Shown piece after piece: positions 1-9,313 of a DNA stretch of 64,000 nucleotides. This DNA is from Aurantimonas sp. Leaf443 (GTDB lineage Bacteria; Pseudomonadota; Alphaproteobacteria; Rhizobiales; Rhizobiaceae). The stretch is from NCBI RefSeq assembly GCF_001425575.1, contig NZ_LMRD01000012.1, positions 62,001-126,000 of the forward strand, written 5' to 3'. Every line of letters starts with the position of its first letter. Position 1 is the stretch's first letter. The position numbers were made by a program, and so were the translations under genes. The notes below the pieces were generated by a model that saw only the letters and a list, made by a program, of their open reading frames with translations, was not told the DNA's origin and made no database searches.

Positions 1-149
1 GGGCCGCTTTTTCGCGAGATCGGCACCCCGCGCCTCGCGTGGAGCTGATGCCCCCCTTAAGCGAAACTATGGTTGGCGCCCACGGGCCGCCCTTCTATGT
101 TGCCGGCGCCGCCCGGGACTGTCCCGGCGCGCGAGGGGAGCTGCAGGGC

Positions 150-1829
150 ATGGCGGACGTGGCGTCGGACATCGAGATCGCGCGGGCGGCCCGCAAGAAA
201 CCCATCCGCGAGATCGCAGCCCGCCTCGGCATTCCCGAAGAATCGATCGTGCCCTACGGCCACGACAAGGCGAAGATCGCCGCGCCCTTCCTGCGCTCGC
301 TCGACGAGCGGCCGGACGGCAAGCTGATCCTCGTCACCGCCATCAACCCGACGCCGGCCGGCGAGGGCAAGACGACGACGACGGTCGGGCTCGGCGACGG
401 GCTGAACCGCATCGGCAGGCGTGCGATGATCTGCATCCGCGAGGCCTCGCTCGGCCCCTGCTTCGGCGTGAAGGGCGGGGCGGCCGGTGGCGGCTACGCG
501 CAGGTCGTGCCGATGGAGGACATGAACCTCCACTTCACCGGCGACTTCCACGCCATCACCTCGGCGCACAACCTCCTCTCGGCGCTGATCGACAACCACA
601 TCTACTGGGGCAACGCGCTCGGCATCGACCAGCGCCGGGTCGTCTGGCGCCGCGTGCTCGACATGAACGACCGCGCCCTGCGCGCCGTCGTCGCCTCGCT
701 GGGGGGCGTGGCCAACGGCTTCCCGCGCGAGACCGGCTTCGACATCACCGTCGCCTCCGAGGTCATGGCGATCCTTTGCCTCGCGCGCGACCTGAAGGAC
801 CTCGAGGCGCGCCTCGGCGCCATCGTCGTCGCCTATCGCCGCGACAGGAGCCCGGTCTTCGCGCGCGACCTGAAGGCCGACGGCGCCATGGCCGTCCTCC
901 TGAAGGACGCGCTGCAGCCGAACCTCGTGCAGACGCTGGAGAACAACCCCGCCTTCGTCCATGGCGGACCCTTCGCCAACATCGCCCATGGCTGCAACTC
1001 GGTGGTCGCCACGCGCGCGGCGCTGAAGCTGGCCGACTACGTCGTCACGGAGGCCGGCTTCGGCGCCGATCTCGGGGCGGAGAAGTTCTTCGACATCAAG
1101 TGCCGCAAGGCCGGCCTGAAACCCGCCGCGGCGGTGATCGTCGCCACGGTGCGGGCGCTCAAGATGAACGGCGGCGTCGCCAAGGACGGGCTCGGCACGG
1201 AGAATGTCGCGGCGGTCACCGCCGGCTGCGCCAATCTCGGGCGGCATATCGAGAACGTGCGCGGCTTCGGCGTGCCGGTGATCGTGGCGATCAACCATTT
1301 CGGCACGGACACGCAAGCCGAGATCGAGGCCGTGCGCGCCTATGCCCGCACGCTCGATTGCGAGGCCGTGCTCTGCCGCCATTGGGCCGAGGGCTCGGCG
1401 GGCATCACGGAGCTGGCCGAGAAGGTCGCCGCGCTCGCGGACGCCGGGACGGCTGACTTCGCCCCGCTCTATCCCGATGCAATGGGCCTCTTCGAGAAGA
1501 TCGAGACCGTCGTCAAACGCATCTATCGCGGCGCGGAAGCGAGCGCCGACGCCTCGGTGCGCGAGCAGCTGAAGGGCTTCGAGGCGGCGGGCTACGGCCA
1601 TCTGCCGGTCTGCATGGCCAAGACGCAGTACTCCTTCTCCACCGACCCCGCCCGCCGCGGCGCGCCGGACGGGCACAGCGTCCATGTGCGCGAGGTGCGC
1701 CTCTCGGCGGGCGCCGGCTTCGTCGTGGCGATCTGCGGGGAGATCATGACCATGCCGGGCCTGCCCTCCAGCCCGGCCGCCGAGCGCATCTTCCTGAACG
1801 AGGCCGGCGAGATCGAAGGCCTGTTCTGA
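150..1829 (+). CDS. fhs: Formate-tetrahydrofolate ligase
   Basis: ATP-dependent ligase that joins formate to tetrahydrofolate to give 10-formyl-THF, a cytosolic entry point to one-carbon metabolism. The product is 559 residues, the normal family length. Residues about 67-78 carry the nucleotide loop [13 protein letters not shown], and residues about 98-117 carry the conserved [13 protein letters not shown] and GGGYAQV stretch. I chose the ATG at 150 because GAGGGGAG lies 10 bases upstream and homologues start close to this point. The frame stays open upstream to 39, but that extension looks like unrelated leader. No partner folate gene is adjacent, and the next gene converges on it from the minus strand. 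Identification is secure; only the start is open. Confidence 0.96.
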   Translation: MADVASDIEIARAARKKPIREIAARLGIPEESIVPYGHDKAKIAAPFLRSLDERPDGKLILVTAINPTPAGEGKTTTTVGLGDGLNRIGRRAMICIREASLGPCFGVKGGAAGGGYAQVVPMEDMNLHFTGDFHAITSAHNLLSALIDNHIYWGNALGIDQRRVVWRRVLDMNDRALRAVVASLGGVANGFPRETGFDITVASEVMAILCLARDLKDLEARLGAIVVAYRRDRSPVFARDLKADGAMAVLLKDALQPNLVQTLENNPAFVHGGPFANIAHGCNSVVATRAALKLADYVVTEAGFGADLGAEKFFDIKCRKAGLKPAAAVIVATVRALKMNGGVAKDGLGTENVAAVTAGCANLGRHIENVRGFGVPVIVAINHFGTDTQAEIEAVRAYARTLDCEAVLCRHWAEGSAGITELAEKVAALADAGTADFAPLYPDAMGLFEKIETVVKRIYRGAEASADASVREQLKGFEAAGYGHLPVCMAKTQYSFSTDPARRGAPDGHSVHVREVRLSAGAGFVVAICGEIMTMPGLPSSPAAERIFLNEAGEIEGLF

Positions 1830-1851
1830 GACCGCTGGGCATGAGCCGGCG

Positions 1852-2244
1852 TCAGTCCTCGGCGCGGCCGTCCGTCTCGCGCTCGCCCGGATAGCGCCGG
1901 GCGAGCGGGAAGGGCGGGAGCCAGGATTCGCGGCGAACCGTCCAGAGCTCGTAGGTCGGCGCCAACCGGTCGGGCGCATCCAGCGCGCCGAGATTGACCT
2001 CGACCTCGTCGCCGCTGCGCCCGAAGACCGAGGAGCCGCAGCGCGGGCAGAAATGGCGTCCGGCATAGGCGCCGGTCTCGCCCTCGACCGTCACCGCGCT
2101 CGCGGGAAAGATCGCGGAGGCGTGGAAGAGCGCCCCGTGATGTTTGCGGCAGTCGAGACAGTGGCAGAGGCCGACGCGGTAGGGTCGGCCCGTGGCCCGG
2201 AGGCGCACGGCGCCGCACAGGCATCCGCCGTCGAAGCGCTCCAT
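1852..2244 (-). CDS. GFA/CENP-V family zinc-binding protein
   Basis: A 130-residue protein of the GFA fold (glutathione-dependent formaldehyde-activating enzyme, CENP-V domain). The characteristic cysteines are all present: CLC at residues 8-10, CHCLDC at 27-32 and CPRC at 66-69, which in this family bind two zinc ions. The sequence after residue 80 ends in a proline- and arginine-rich tail. Family members are often annotated as formaldehyde-glutathione enzymes, but most have no proven activity, so only the fold is called here. It lies downstream of opgG on the same strand, separated by a perfect inverted repeat, so it may be transcribed separately. Confidence 0.88.
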   Translation of the reverse strand: MERFDGGCLCGAVRLRATGRPYRVGLCHCLDCRKHHGALFHASAIFPASAVTVEGETGAYAGRHFCPRCGSSVFGRSGDEVEVNLGALDAPDRLAPTYELWTVRRESWLPPFPLARRYPGERETDGRAED

Positions 2245-2272
2245 GCGGTGTCCCTCCGGGCGGCGCCACCGG

Positions 2273-2309
2273 GAGGATGGCCGCGACGCCGCCCGGCGCG
2301 GCCATCCTC
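2273..2309 (-). terminator. Perfect 13-bp inverted repeat, candidate terminator or attenuator
   Basis: GAGGATGGCCGCG at 2273-2285 is exactly complementary to CGCGGCCATCCTC at 2297-2309 across an 11-base loop. It lies between the stop of opgG and the start of the GFA gene. No T-run follows on the minus strand, so intrinsic termination is not assured. It could be an mRNA-stabilising or partially terminating hairpin. Confidence 0.5.
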
Positions 2310-2321
2310 GCTCGACTGCGA

Positions 2322-3887
2322 TCAGGTCGCCTGGCCGCCCTGCAGCGGCAGGAACTGGTAGGCGAAGGTCTCGCTCAGCGTCTTGTCGCCCTGGCGGATA
2401 TAGGCGCGCAGTTCCACCGGATCGGTGCCCTCCACGGCGATGTCGAAGGTCACGCGCCAGGCGGTGCCGACCTTGATCGAATAGCAGTCGATGCCCGACA
2501 GCGTGCCGCGCGAGGTGCTGACCACGGCCTCGACATCCTCGGCCTCGCGCGAGAGTTCGGCCACCGCGCCGTCGTCGAAGTCGATCGCGACCTTCGTCAC
2601 GCCCTTCGGACGCGGCTGGCCGGGAATGCCGCCCCGGCCGAGGCGCGTGGCGACGACGCGCCCGAGCGTCAGATCGCGCGGGGCCTCGTTGCGCCAGGTC
2701 ATCACGTAGTCGTAGGCCAGCGCGTCGCCCTTCCTGGCGGGCGTCTGCGACACCCAGTAGGCGGCGATGTTGTCGTGGATCTCGTCGTCGGTCGGGATCT
2801 CGACGAGCTGCACGCCGCCCGGCCCCCAGGAACCCTTGGGCTCGATCCAGACGCTCGCGCGCTTCTCGTAGAAGACGCCGTCGTCCTGGTAGTGGTCGAA
2901 GGAGCGGTCGCGCTGCAGGAGGCCGTAGCCCTTCGGGTTCATGTCGGCGAAGGTCGAGGTCATGACCGACGGCGGGTTGTTCAGCGGGCGCCAGAGCCGC
3001 TCGCCGGTGCCGGTCCAAAGGGCGAGACCGTCCGAATCGTGCACCTCGGGCCGCCAGTCGGAGCGCCGCTCCTTGTCGGTCTCCGAATACCAGAACATGG
3101 AGGTGAGGGCGGCGATGCCGAGCCGCTCGATGTCCTCGCGCACGAAGAAGCGGTTGGCGATGTCCATGACGATGGGACCGCCCTTCTTGATGTCCATGCG
3201 CAGCGCGCCGGCGACGCGCGGGCCGTTCATCTTGGCGTAGACGATCAGGGTGCCGGTCTGCGACGGAGCGAGGTAGAATTCGGTGAAGCGCGGGAACTCC
3301 TCGGGGCGCGGCATGGCGACGTCCACCGCCACGGCGCGCGCCGACATGCCGAACTGGCCGGACTCGCCGGAGGTGCGGAAATAGGCGCCGCCGAGGAAGG
3401 CGATCCAGTCGCGCACCGCGTCCGGCTCCAGCACGCGGAAGCCGGCGAAGCCGACATCCTTGGGCAGTTCGCGCGCCGGGCTGTCGGCGGGCATGTCGAA
3501 GAGGGAGGGATCGTAGACGACCTGCCGGGACGTCTCGCCCTCGACGACGTTGATGGTCACGGGCAGCTGGAAGTAGCGGCCCAGATGGAACATGCGGATG
3601 GGCGCGTTCGCACCGGGCACGTCCAGCGTGCGGTCGTTGCGGTACTTGATCTTCCAGTGCGCGTCGAAGTCGATGCGGTCCATGACGGCGGGGTCGACGG
3701 ACGTCTCCGGCACGTAGGGCGCGGCTGCCAGCGCCCGGGCCTCCTCGACCAGCCGGTCGAAGGAGAAGGGGCGCGGTTCGGAGAAGGTCAGGCCCGAGGC
3801 GGCGGCCGGCGCGGCGAGGGCGCCGTGGGGAACGAGCCCGAGGGCGGCGAGCCCTGCGAGCAGCTGGCGGCGGTCGATCGTGGTCAT
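2322..3887 (-). CDS. opgG: Periplasmic glucan biosynthesis protein (OpgG/OpgD family)
   Basis: A 521-residue periplasmic protein of the MdoG/OpgG/OpgD family, which shapes osmoregulated periplasmic glucans. The N-terminus has a twin-arginine signal: DRRQLL at residues 5-10, a hydrophobic core, and an AxA-type cleavage region near residue 26. The mature start (FSFDRLVEEARALA, DFDAHWKIKYR) and the later GPGGVQLVEIPTD region are family-typical. In E. coli OpgD uses the Tat route and OpgG uses Sec, so this protein resembles OpgD in export, but I cannot decide between the two by eye. The glucosyltransferase OpgH is not in the window. The ATG at 3887 begins the signal peptide; the frame is open further upstream without a better start. 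Confidence 0.9.
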   Translation of the reverse strand: MTTIDRRQLLAGLAALGLVPHGALAAPAAASGLTFSEPRPFSFDRLVEEARALAAAPYVPETSVDPAVMDRIDFDAHWKIKYRNDRTLDVPGANAPIRMFHLGRYFQLPVTINVVEGETSRQVVYDPSLFDMPADSPARELPKDVGFAGFRVLEPDAVRDWIAFLGGAYFRTSGESGQFGMSARAVAVDVAMPRPEEFPRFTEFYLAPSQTGTLIVYAKMNGPRVAGALRMDIKKGGPIVMDIANRFFVREDIERLGIAALTSMFWYSETDKERRSDWRPEVHDSDGLALWTGTGERLWRPLNNPPSVMTSTFADMNPKGYGLLQRDRSFDHYQDDGVFYEKRASVWIEPKGSWGPGGVQLVEIPTDDEIHDNIAAYWVSQTPARKGDALAYDYVMTWRNEAPRDLTLGRVVATRLGRGGIPGQPRPKGVTKVAIDFDDGAVAELSREAEDVEAVVSTSRGTLSGIDCYSIKVGTAWRVTFDIAVEGTDPVELRAYIRQGDKTLSETFAYQFLPLQGGQAT

Positions 3888-4177
3888 TGCGTGCGGCTCC
3901 GCGGAAGGTGCCGCCCGGCGACCGCAGCTGCGATGAGCCCCGCGTCTCGGGGGCTGCGTCCTGCCGACCGGTCGCTTGCGCGGCCCCTCCGTCCCTTCTT
4001 GACGGACGGCGCCTGCCGGCGCCTCGTACGATGCGAAAACGCCGGCGATACAGACAGGCTTTGCCGCACAATGCAAGGCCCGGGGCCGGTGCGGGGCCTG
4101 CCGGGGGCTCGCGGGTGCCCGCTGCGCCCGGGCTCGAAAGGGGGTCGGCCCGGGCCCTCGTGTTGTGCGCGCCGCAC
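3888..4177. other. Divergent intergenic region between opgG and the trp leader
   Basis: About 290 bases between divergently transcribed opgG and the trp promoter. I see no supported gene. A TTGACG at 3999-4004 is followed by TACGAT only after 22 bases, so I do not call it a promoter. The opgG promoter must lie here but has no clear consensus match. Confidence 0.4.
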
Positions 4178-4206
4178 TTGCCGATCCGTCCCCGGTCGGC
4201 TATCGC
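4178..4206 (+). promoter_or_regulatory. Probable sigma-70 promoter of trpL-trpE(G)
   Basis: TTGCCG at 4178-4183 and TATCGC at 4201-4206 are separated by exactly 17 bases. The expected start point, 7-9 bases after the -10 box, is 4213-4215, where the trpL ATG begins. This would give a leaderless trpL message, the arrangement reported for Sinorhizobium trpE(G). The assignment is inferred from spacing and context. Confidence 0.6.
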
Positions 4207-4214
4207 TTTCGCCC

Positions 4215-4259
4215 ATGAGACAGTCCTTCGGCGCGCAGATCTGGTGGCGGGTTCGCTAG
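4215..4259 (+). CDS. trpL: trp operon leader peptide
   Basis: A 14-codon frame encoding MRQSFGAQIWWRVR, with two adjacent Trp codons at 4242-4247, followed directly by an attenuator. Length and layout match the rhizobial TrpL (14 residues with tandem Trp near the C-terminus). No Shine-Dalgarno sequence precedes it, and the predicted transcription start coincides with the AUG, so translation is probably leaderless. Ribosome stalling at the Trp codons under Trp shortage would favour the antiterminator described in the next entry. In Sinorhizobium meliloti the released leader RNA and peptide have reported functions in trans; whether that holds here is unknown. Confidence 0.85.
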   Translation: MRQSFGAQIWWRVR

Positions 4260-4330
4260 CGAGCGGCCGGATCAACGCGACTTATGTGATTGACCCCTTC
4301 AGGCCGCTGCGGATCTCCCGGCGGCCTTTT
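4238..4330 (+). promoter_or_regulatory. Tryptophan transcription attenuator
   Basis: Four pairing segments can be traced. Segment 1, GATCTGG at 4238-4244, covers the first Trp codon and pairs with CCGGATC at 4267-4273 (one G-U pair). Segment 2, GCGGCC at 4263-4268, pairs with GGCCGC at 4302-4307 to form the antiterminator. Segment 3 (4301-4307) can instead pair with segment 4 (4321-4327) to form the terminator. The structures 1:2 and 2:3 are mutually exclusive, as a classical Trp attenuator requires. Confidence 0.85.
4301..4330 (+). terminator. Attenuator terminator upstream of trpE(G)
   Basis: AGGCCGC at 4301-4307 pairs perfectly with GCGGCCT at 4321-4327 across a 13-base loop and is followed by TTTT at 4327-4330. 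It lies 41 bases downstream of the trpL stop and 46 bases before trpE(G). Confidence 0.8.
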
Positions 4331-4376
4331 CGATGGGCTGCCGAGGGTCCGGGCCTTACGACCGGAGAGACATGCC

Positions 4377-6566
4377 ATGGTGATCGAACAGCTCGGCGAC
4401 GGCACGGACCGCTATGTCACGAAAGGCGGCGTCACCATCGTGCGTCGCCGCGAACCCGTGCCTTACGAGGGCGCCATCGAGCCCTATTTCGACAAGCTGG
4501 ACACGCGCCACGGCGCCGTCCTCTTCTCGAACTACGAGTATCCCGGCCGCTACACGCGCCAGGACGTGGCCTTCGTCGATCCGCCGCTGGTCGTCACCTC
4601 CGCCGGGCGGGACATGCGCATCGAGGCGCTGAACCCGCGCGGCCGCCTCCTCCTCGACTTCATCGCCGCTTCGCTCGACGGCCATGCCGACATCGCCTCG
4701 GCGCGGCGCGAGGCCGGCGCGCTGTCGCTGGCGATCCGCGAGCCGAGCGGGGCGCTCACCGAGGAGGAGCGCTCGCGCATGCCCTCGGTCTTCTCCGTGC
4801 TGCGCGAGATCGTGTCGCTCTTCCGCTCCGACGAGGACCGCGACCTCGGCCTTTACGGCGCCTTCGGCTACGACCTCGCCTATCAGTTCGATCCCGTCGC
4901 GGAGACGCAGGCGCGCGATCCCGAGCGCCGCGACCTCGTGCTCTTCCTGCCGGACGAGCTGATGGAGGTGGACCACTATTCCGCCAGCGCCTTCCTCACG
5001 CGCTACACGTTCGAGAAGGACGGGCGCTCGACGGAAGGGCTGGACGGCGGCGGGCCGGACGCGCCCTTCGCGCCCTCCGACCGCATCCCCGCGCGTGGCG
5101 ACCACAGGCCCGGCGAATATGCCGAGCTGGTGCGGCGCGCCAAGGAGAAGTTCATGCGCGGCGACCTCTTCGAGGTCGTGCCGGGCCAGGTCTTCTACGA
5201 GCGGGCCGAGCATCGCCCGTCGGAGATCTCGCGCCGGCTGAAGGCGATCAACCCGTCGCCCTATTCGTTCTTCATCAATCTGGGCCGCAACGAGTTCCTC
5301 ATCGGCGCCTCGCCGGAGATGTTCGTGCGCGTCAACGGCCGGCGCGTCGAGACCTGCCCGATCTCGGGCACGATCCGGCGCGGCGAGGACGCGATCGCCG
5401 ATTCCGAGCAGATCCTGAAGCTCCTCAACTCCAAGAAGGACGAGTCCGAGCTGACCATGTGCTCGGACGTCGACCGCAACGACAAGAGCCGCGTCTGCGA
5501 CCCGGGCTCGGTGCGCGTCATCGGCCGGCGCCAGATCGAGATGTATTCTCGCCTCATCCACACGGTGGACCATATCGAGGGCCGGCTGCGCGACGGGATG
5601 GACGCGTTCGACGCCTTCCTCTCCCATGCCTGGGCCGTGACCGTGACCGGCGCGCCCAAGCTCTGGGCCATGCGCTTCATCGAGGCCAACGAGAAGAGCG
5701 CGCGCGCCTGGTACGGCGGGGCCGTGGGCATGGTGCATTTCAACGGCGACATGAACACCGGCCTGACGCTGCGCACCATCCGCCTGAAGGACGGAATCGC
5801 CGAGGTGCGCGCGGGCGCCACGCTCCTCTACGATTCCAACCCCGAGGAGGAGGAGGCCGAGACCGAGCTGAAGGCCTCCGCCCTCATCGCCGCGGTGCGC
5901 GAGGCGGGCCTGCCCAATGCGGGCGGCGCCAAGCGCGATGCGGCGCGGGTGGGCGAGGGGGTGCGCATCCTGCTCGTCGACCACGAGGACAGCTTCGTCC
6001 ACACGCTCGCCAACTACTTCCGCCAGACCGGCGCCACCGTCTCGACCGTTCGCACGCCCGTGCCGGCGGAAGTCTTCGAGCGTCTCGATCCCGATCTCGT
6101 CGTGCTCTCGCCGGGCCCCGGCAATCCCTCGGACTTCGACTGCAAGGGCACGATCGCCGCCGCGCGTGAGCACGGCGCGTCGATCTTCGGCGTCTGCCTC
6201 GGCCTGCAGGCGCTCGCCGAGGCCTATGGCGGCACGCTGCGCACGCTGCACGTGCCGGTGCACGGCAAGCCCTCGCGCATCCGCATCCAGAAGCCGGGCA
6301 TCATCTTCTCCGGTCTCCCCGCGGAGGTCACGGTTGGCCGCTACCACTCGATCTTCGCCGACCCCGTGCGCCTGCCGCGCGAGTTCGAGGTGACGGCCGA
6401 GACCGAGGACGGGGTCGTCATGGCCTTCGAGCATCGCACGGAGCCGGTGGCCGCGGTGCAGTTCCATCCCGAGAGCATCATGAGTCTGGGCGGCGAGGCC
6501 GGGATGAGGATGATCGAGAACATCGTCGCGCATCTGCCCCGCAAGGCGCGCGAGAAGGCGGCCTGA
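4377..6566 (+). CDS. trpE(G): Anthranilate synthase, fused TrpE-TrpG
   Basis: Makes anthranilate from chorismate and glutamine, the first committed step of tryptophan synthesis. The 729-residue product is a natural fusion: a chorismate-binding TrpE part (residues about 1-520) and a class I glutamine amidotransferase TrpG part from about residue 525 ([19 protein letters not shown]). The nucleophile Cys is in [11 protein letters not shown] near residue 605, and the catalytic His is in QFHPES near the end. The length matches rhizobial TrpE(G). The ATG at 4377 has GGAGAG 8 bases upstream. Expression is predicted to be controlled by the trpL attenuator. The cation transporter gene starts 5 bases after the stop and is probably cotranscribed. 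Confidence 0.97.
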   Translation: MVIEQLGDGTDRYVTKGGVTIVRRREPVPYEGAIEPYFDKLDTRHGAVLFSNYEYPGRYTRQDVAFVDPPLVVTSAGRDMRIEALNPRGRLLLDFIAASLDGHADIASARREAGALSLAIREPSGALTEEERSRMPSVFSVLREIVSLFRSDEDRDLGLYGAFGYDLAYQFDPVAETQARDPERRDLVLFLPDELMEVDHYSASAFLTRYTFEKDGRSTEGLDGGGPDAPFAPSDRIPARGDHRPGEYAELVRRAKEKFMRGDLFEVVPGQVFYERAEHRPSEISRRLKAINPSPYSFFINLGRNEFLIGASPEMFVRVNGRRVETCPISGTIRRGEDAIADSEQILKLLNSKKDESELTMCSDVDRNDKSRVCDPGSVRVIGRRQIEMYSRLIHTVDHIEGRLRDGMDAFDAFLSHAWAVTVTGAPKLWAMRFIEANEKSARAWYGGAVGMVHFNGDMNTGLTLRTIRLKDGIAEVRAGATLLYDSNPEEEEAETELKASALIAAVREAGLPNAGGAKRDAARVGEGVRILLVDHEDSFVHTLANYFRQTGATVSTVRTPVPAEVFERLDPDLVVLSPGPGNPSDFDCKGTIAAAREHGASIFGVCLGLQALAEAYGGTLRTLHVPVHGKPSRIRIQKPGIIFSGLPAEVTVGRYHSIFADPVRLPREFEVTAETEDGVVMAFEHRTEPVAAVQFHPESIMSLGGEAGMRMIENIVAHLPRKAREKAA

Positions 6567-6571
6567 CGAGC

Positions 6572-7498
6572 ATGACGACGATCGAGGACCGGACGGGCGA
6601 GGCGAGCGGTCGCCTCGTCAAGCGCACCGCGTTGATGACCATCGCGGTGGCCTGCGTGGTCCTGGCCATCAAGTATCTGGCCTACCAGACGACCGGCTCG
6701 GTGGCCCTGTTCTCCGACGCGCTGGAGTCGATCGTCAACGTCGTGGCCGGCCTCGTCGCGCTCTGGGCGGTGACGGTGAGCTACAAGCCCGCCGATTCCG
6801 ACCATCCGTTCGGCCATACCAAGGCGGAATATTTCTCGGCCGTCGTCGAGGGCGTCCTCATCGTCGTCGCGGCGCTCCTCATCCTGCGCGAGGCCTGGTT
6901 CGCCTACCTCACCCCGCGCGCGATCGAGGCGCCGCTGATGGGCATCGCCATCAACGGCGTCGCGACGGCGCTCAACCTGTTCTGGGCGCTGCACCTCATC
7001 CGCAGCGGCCGCAGGCACCGCTCGCCTGCGCTCGACGCGGACGGGCGCCACATCATGGCCGACGTCGTCACCTCCGTCGGCGTCCTCGGCGGCCTTGCCC
7101 TGGCGACCTTCACCGGCTGGACGATCCTCGATCCGCTGCTGGCCGCGCTCGTCGCGCTCAACATCCTGCGCGAGGGCTGGAAGGTTGTGGCGAACTCGCT
7201 CTCCGGCCTGATGGACCAGGCACTTGAGCCGGCGGACAATCAGCGCGTGCGCGAGATCATCTCTTCCACGGGCGCGGGCGCTCTGGAGGTCCACGATGTC
7301 AAGACGCGCATCGCCGGCCGGGCGATCTTCATCGAGTTCCATATGGTCGTGCCGAGCGAGATGTCGGTGGGGGATGCGCATGTCATCTGCGACCGGCTGG
7401 AGGATGCGCTGCAAGACGCCTTCGAGGGCGCGCGGGTGCTCATCCATGTCGAGCCGGAGGCCGAAGCCAAGCAGGTCGGCGTGCCCGTCATCGCCTGA
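6572..7498 (+). CDS. Cation diffusion facilitator family transporter
   Basis: A 308-residue inner-membrane metal/proton antiporter of the CDF family, which exports divalent cations such as zinc, iron or manganese. The N-terminal half has about six membrane helices. Metal-site residues are visible in helix 2 (ALFSDALES) and helix 5 (HIMADVVTS), and the DHPFGHTKAEYF motif lies between. The C-terminal 80 residues form the usual cytoplasmic dimerisation domain with DVKTRIAGR and HVEPE. The substrate cannot be read from the sequence. It begins 5 bases after trpE(G), but a functional link to tryptophan synthesis is not obvious. Confidence 0.93.
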   Translation: MTTIEDRTGEASGRLVKRTALMTIAVACVVLAIKYLAYQTTGSVALFSDALESIVNVVAGLVALWAVTVSYKPADSDHPFGHTKAEYFSAVVEGVLIVVAALLILREAWFAYLTPRAIEAPLMGIAINGVATALNLFWALHLIRSGRRHRSPALDADGRHIMADVVTSVGVLGGLALATFTGWTILDPLLAALVALNILREGWKVVANSLSGLMDQALEPADNQRVREIISSTGAGALEVHDVKTRIAGRAIFIEFHMVVPSEMSVGDAHVICDRLEDALQDAFEGARVLIHVEPEAEAKQVGVPVIA

Positions 7499-7679
7499 CC
7501 TGATGCAAGGGGGACACAGTTCCCCGCCTTCATCCTCGCGTGCCTTCATTTTCCGGCGATCGGCCCGTGTTGCGGCATGATCGCGGCGCTTTCGCGCTCC
7601 AGTTAAGTCCATCGCATCGCACGGATTCGCGGGCCGACGCCTCGCGTCGCCCTTGCCGTCACGAAGGGTATCGTCCCGC

Positions 7680-8819
7680 ATGGCCGGACCGCAGGAAACC
7701 TATCGCCCGGCCGAGGCGGACCCCGCCATCGGCTTCGGGATGAAGGATGCCGCGGGCGCCGCTTCGCGGGCGTCGGCGACTTTGCGGCGCGTGCACAGAT
7801 TCGTGGCGGCGACATCCCTGCACGACAGCCCCGTCGCGCGCTGGTGCGTGGCGGCCGGCGCCTTCGCCGCCGCCCTCGCGATCCGCATGGGCCTCGACCA
7901 CGAGCTTCCGGCCGGCTTCCCGTATCTCACCTTCTTCCCGGCCGTCATCATCACCGCCTTCTTCGCGGGACTGGCGCCCGGCATCGTGGTGGCGGTGCTG
8001 TCCGGCCTCTCGGCCTGGTACTTCTTCATTCCGCCGGTCTGGTCCTTCCATCTCGACGGCGGCGCGGCGCTGGCGCTCGCCTTCTACGTCTTCATCGTCG
8101 CGGTGGACCTGTCGCTCATCCACTGGATGCAGCAGGCGCTCGGGCGGCTGGCGATCGAGAAACGGGCGGCGGCCGACCATGCCGCCCAGCGCGACACGCT
8201 CTTCGCCGAGCTCCAGCATCGCGTGTCGAACAACCTGTCGGTCGTCTCGGCCCTTCTGACCGCGCAGGCGCGCGCCAGCGCCAGCACGGATGTCTCGGCG
8301 GCGCTCTCGCAGGCCTCCGCCCGCATCGCGCTGATCTCCAAGATCCAGCGCGAGCTGCACGATCCGGCGCGCCAGAGCCTCGATCTCGCCCCCTATCTCG
8401 AACAGCTCGGCCCCGACCTTCTCGCCGCGTCCGGCCGCACCGACATCGGCTATTTCGCCCGGTGCGCGCCCGTCACTGTCTCGGCCGATCTCGCCGTGCC
8501 GCTCGGGCTCATCGCCACCGAACTGATCTCCAACGCCATCGAGCACGGCCACGGGGGCGGGCGAGCCGGGCGCATCGAGGTGCGGCTGGAGGAAGCCCTG
8601 CCGAAGGACCGGGGCGCCGAGCGGACGCTCGTCCTCACGGTCTGCGACGATGGACCGGGCTGGCCGGCGGAGTTCTCGATCGGGCGCACGCGCGACCTCG
8701 GCATGCGCATCGTCGCCTCGCTCGCCCAGCAGATCGGCGGCGCGGTGGAGACGCGCAACGAGAACGGCGCCGTCGCGACCCTGCGCTTCAACGCCGGCGC
8801 CGTGCGCCACGGCGCCTGA
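7680..8819 (+). CDS. Membrane-bound HisKA_2/HWE-type sensor histidine kinase
   Basis: A 379-residue sensor kinase. Residues about 50-150 contain four hydrophobic segments resembling the DUF4118 (KdpD-type) membrane module. A short linker leads to a HisKA_2 dimerisation region with phosphoacceptor His180 in ELQHRVSNNL. The HATPase part follows, with an N box (IATELISNAIEHG) and a G1 box (CDDGPGWP). There is no PAS domain and no adjacent response regulator, so it is an orphan kinase of the class that in alphaproteobacteria often feeds the general stress response. That role is inference. The ATG at 7680 is preferred to a TTG nine codons upstream; GAAGG lies 12 bases before it. Confidence 0.88.
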   Translation: MAGPQETYRPAEADPAIGFGMKDAAGAASRASATLRRVHRFVAATSLHDSPVARWCVAAGAFAAALAIRMGLDHELPAGFPYLTFFPAVIITAFFAGLAPGIVVAVLSGLSAWYFFIPPVWSFHLDGGAALALAFYVFIVAVDLSLIHWMQQALGRLAIEKRAAADHAAQRDTLFAELQHRVSNNLSVVSALLTAQARASASTDVSAALSQASARIALISKIQRELHDPARQSLDLAPYLEQLGPDLLAASGRTDIGYFARCAPVTVSADLAVPLGLIATELISNAIEHGHGGGRAGRIEVRLEEALPKDRGAERTLVLTVCDDGPGWPAEFSIGRTRDLGMRIVASLAQQIGGAVETRNENGAVATLRFNAGAVRHGA

Positions 8820-8853
8820 ACGGCTCGATGCCGACGGCCGGGACGACGCGGAC

Positions 8854-9228
8854 ATGACCCTCGCTGCCTCGCTCAAGACCTGGGCCCGCGCCGTCAAGCG
8901 CGACGTCGTCGCGCTGTGGATCGCGGCGCGCGACCCGCGCACGCCCTGGCCCGCCAAGCTCGCCGCCGGCGCCGTCGCCGCCTATGCGCTGAGCCCGATC
9001 GACCTCATCCCCGACTTCATTCCCGTCCTCGGCCTTCTCGACGACGCCATCCTCCTACCGCTGGGCATCCTCCTCGCGCTCCGTCTCGTTCCAGCGCCGC
9101 TCATGGCCGAATTCCGCGCCGAGGCGGCTGCGCGCGAGGGTCGGCCCCGCAGCAGGGGAGGCGCCGCCGTCATCGTGGTCCTCTGGATTGCCGCGGCGGC
9201 GCTCTGCGCGCTTCCATTCTTGCGCTGA
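8854..9228 (+). CDS. YkvA family (DUF1232) membrane protein
   Basis: A 124-residue protein with the DUF1232 signature SPIDLIPDFIPVLGLLDD at residues about 50-67, a hydrophobic segment after it and a second C-terminal hydrophobic segment (AAVIVVLWIAAAALCAL). Its function is unknown; members are small inner-membrane proteins. It starts 34 bases after the kinase stop and is probably in the same transcript. The ATG at 8854 is the only start that keeps the conserved N-terminal amphipathic region intact. Confidence 0.85.
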   Translation: MTLAASLKTWARAVKRDVVALWIAARDPRTPWPAKLAAGAVAAYALSPIDLIPDFIPVLGLLDDAILLPLGILLALRLVPAPLMAEFRAEAAAREGRPRSRGGAAVIVVLWIAAAALCALPFLR

Positions 9229-9279
9229 CGGCTCCGGGCGGATGGCCACCGTCGGCTTCGCCCCGCCGCATGATTCCTC

Positions 9280-9307
9280 TTGCGCCCATTCCGATTTGCG
9301 CTACGCT
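9280..9307 (+). promoter_or_regulatory. Candidate promoter of the leuA leader
   Basis: TTGCGC at 9280-9285 and TACGCT at 9302-9307 are spaced by 16 bases. The expected start point is near 9314, which is the A of the leader peptide ATG, repeating the leaderless layout of trpL. Confidence 0.5.
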
Positions 9308-9313
9308 CTCCTC

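Noticed and set aside
57-2066. A 669-codon open frame antisense to fhs
   Set aside because: It is a complement-strand shadow created by high-GC codon bias; it lacks a ribosome-binding site and any recognisable domain, while fhs is certain.
3999-4032. TTGACG ... TACGAT as a promoter for trpE(G)
   Set aside because: The spacer is 22 bases, too long for a sigma-70 promoter; the TTGCCG/TATCGC pair nearer to trpL has 17.
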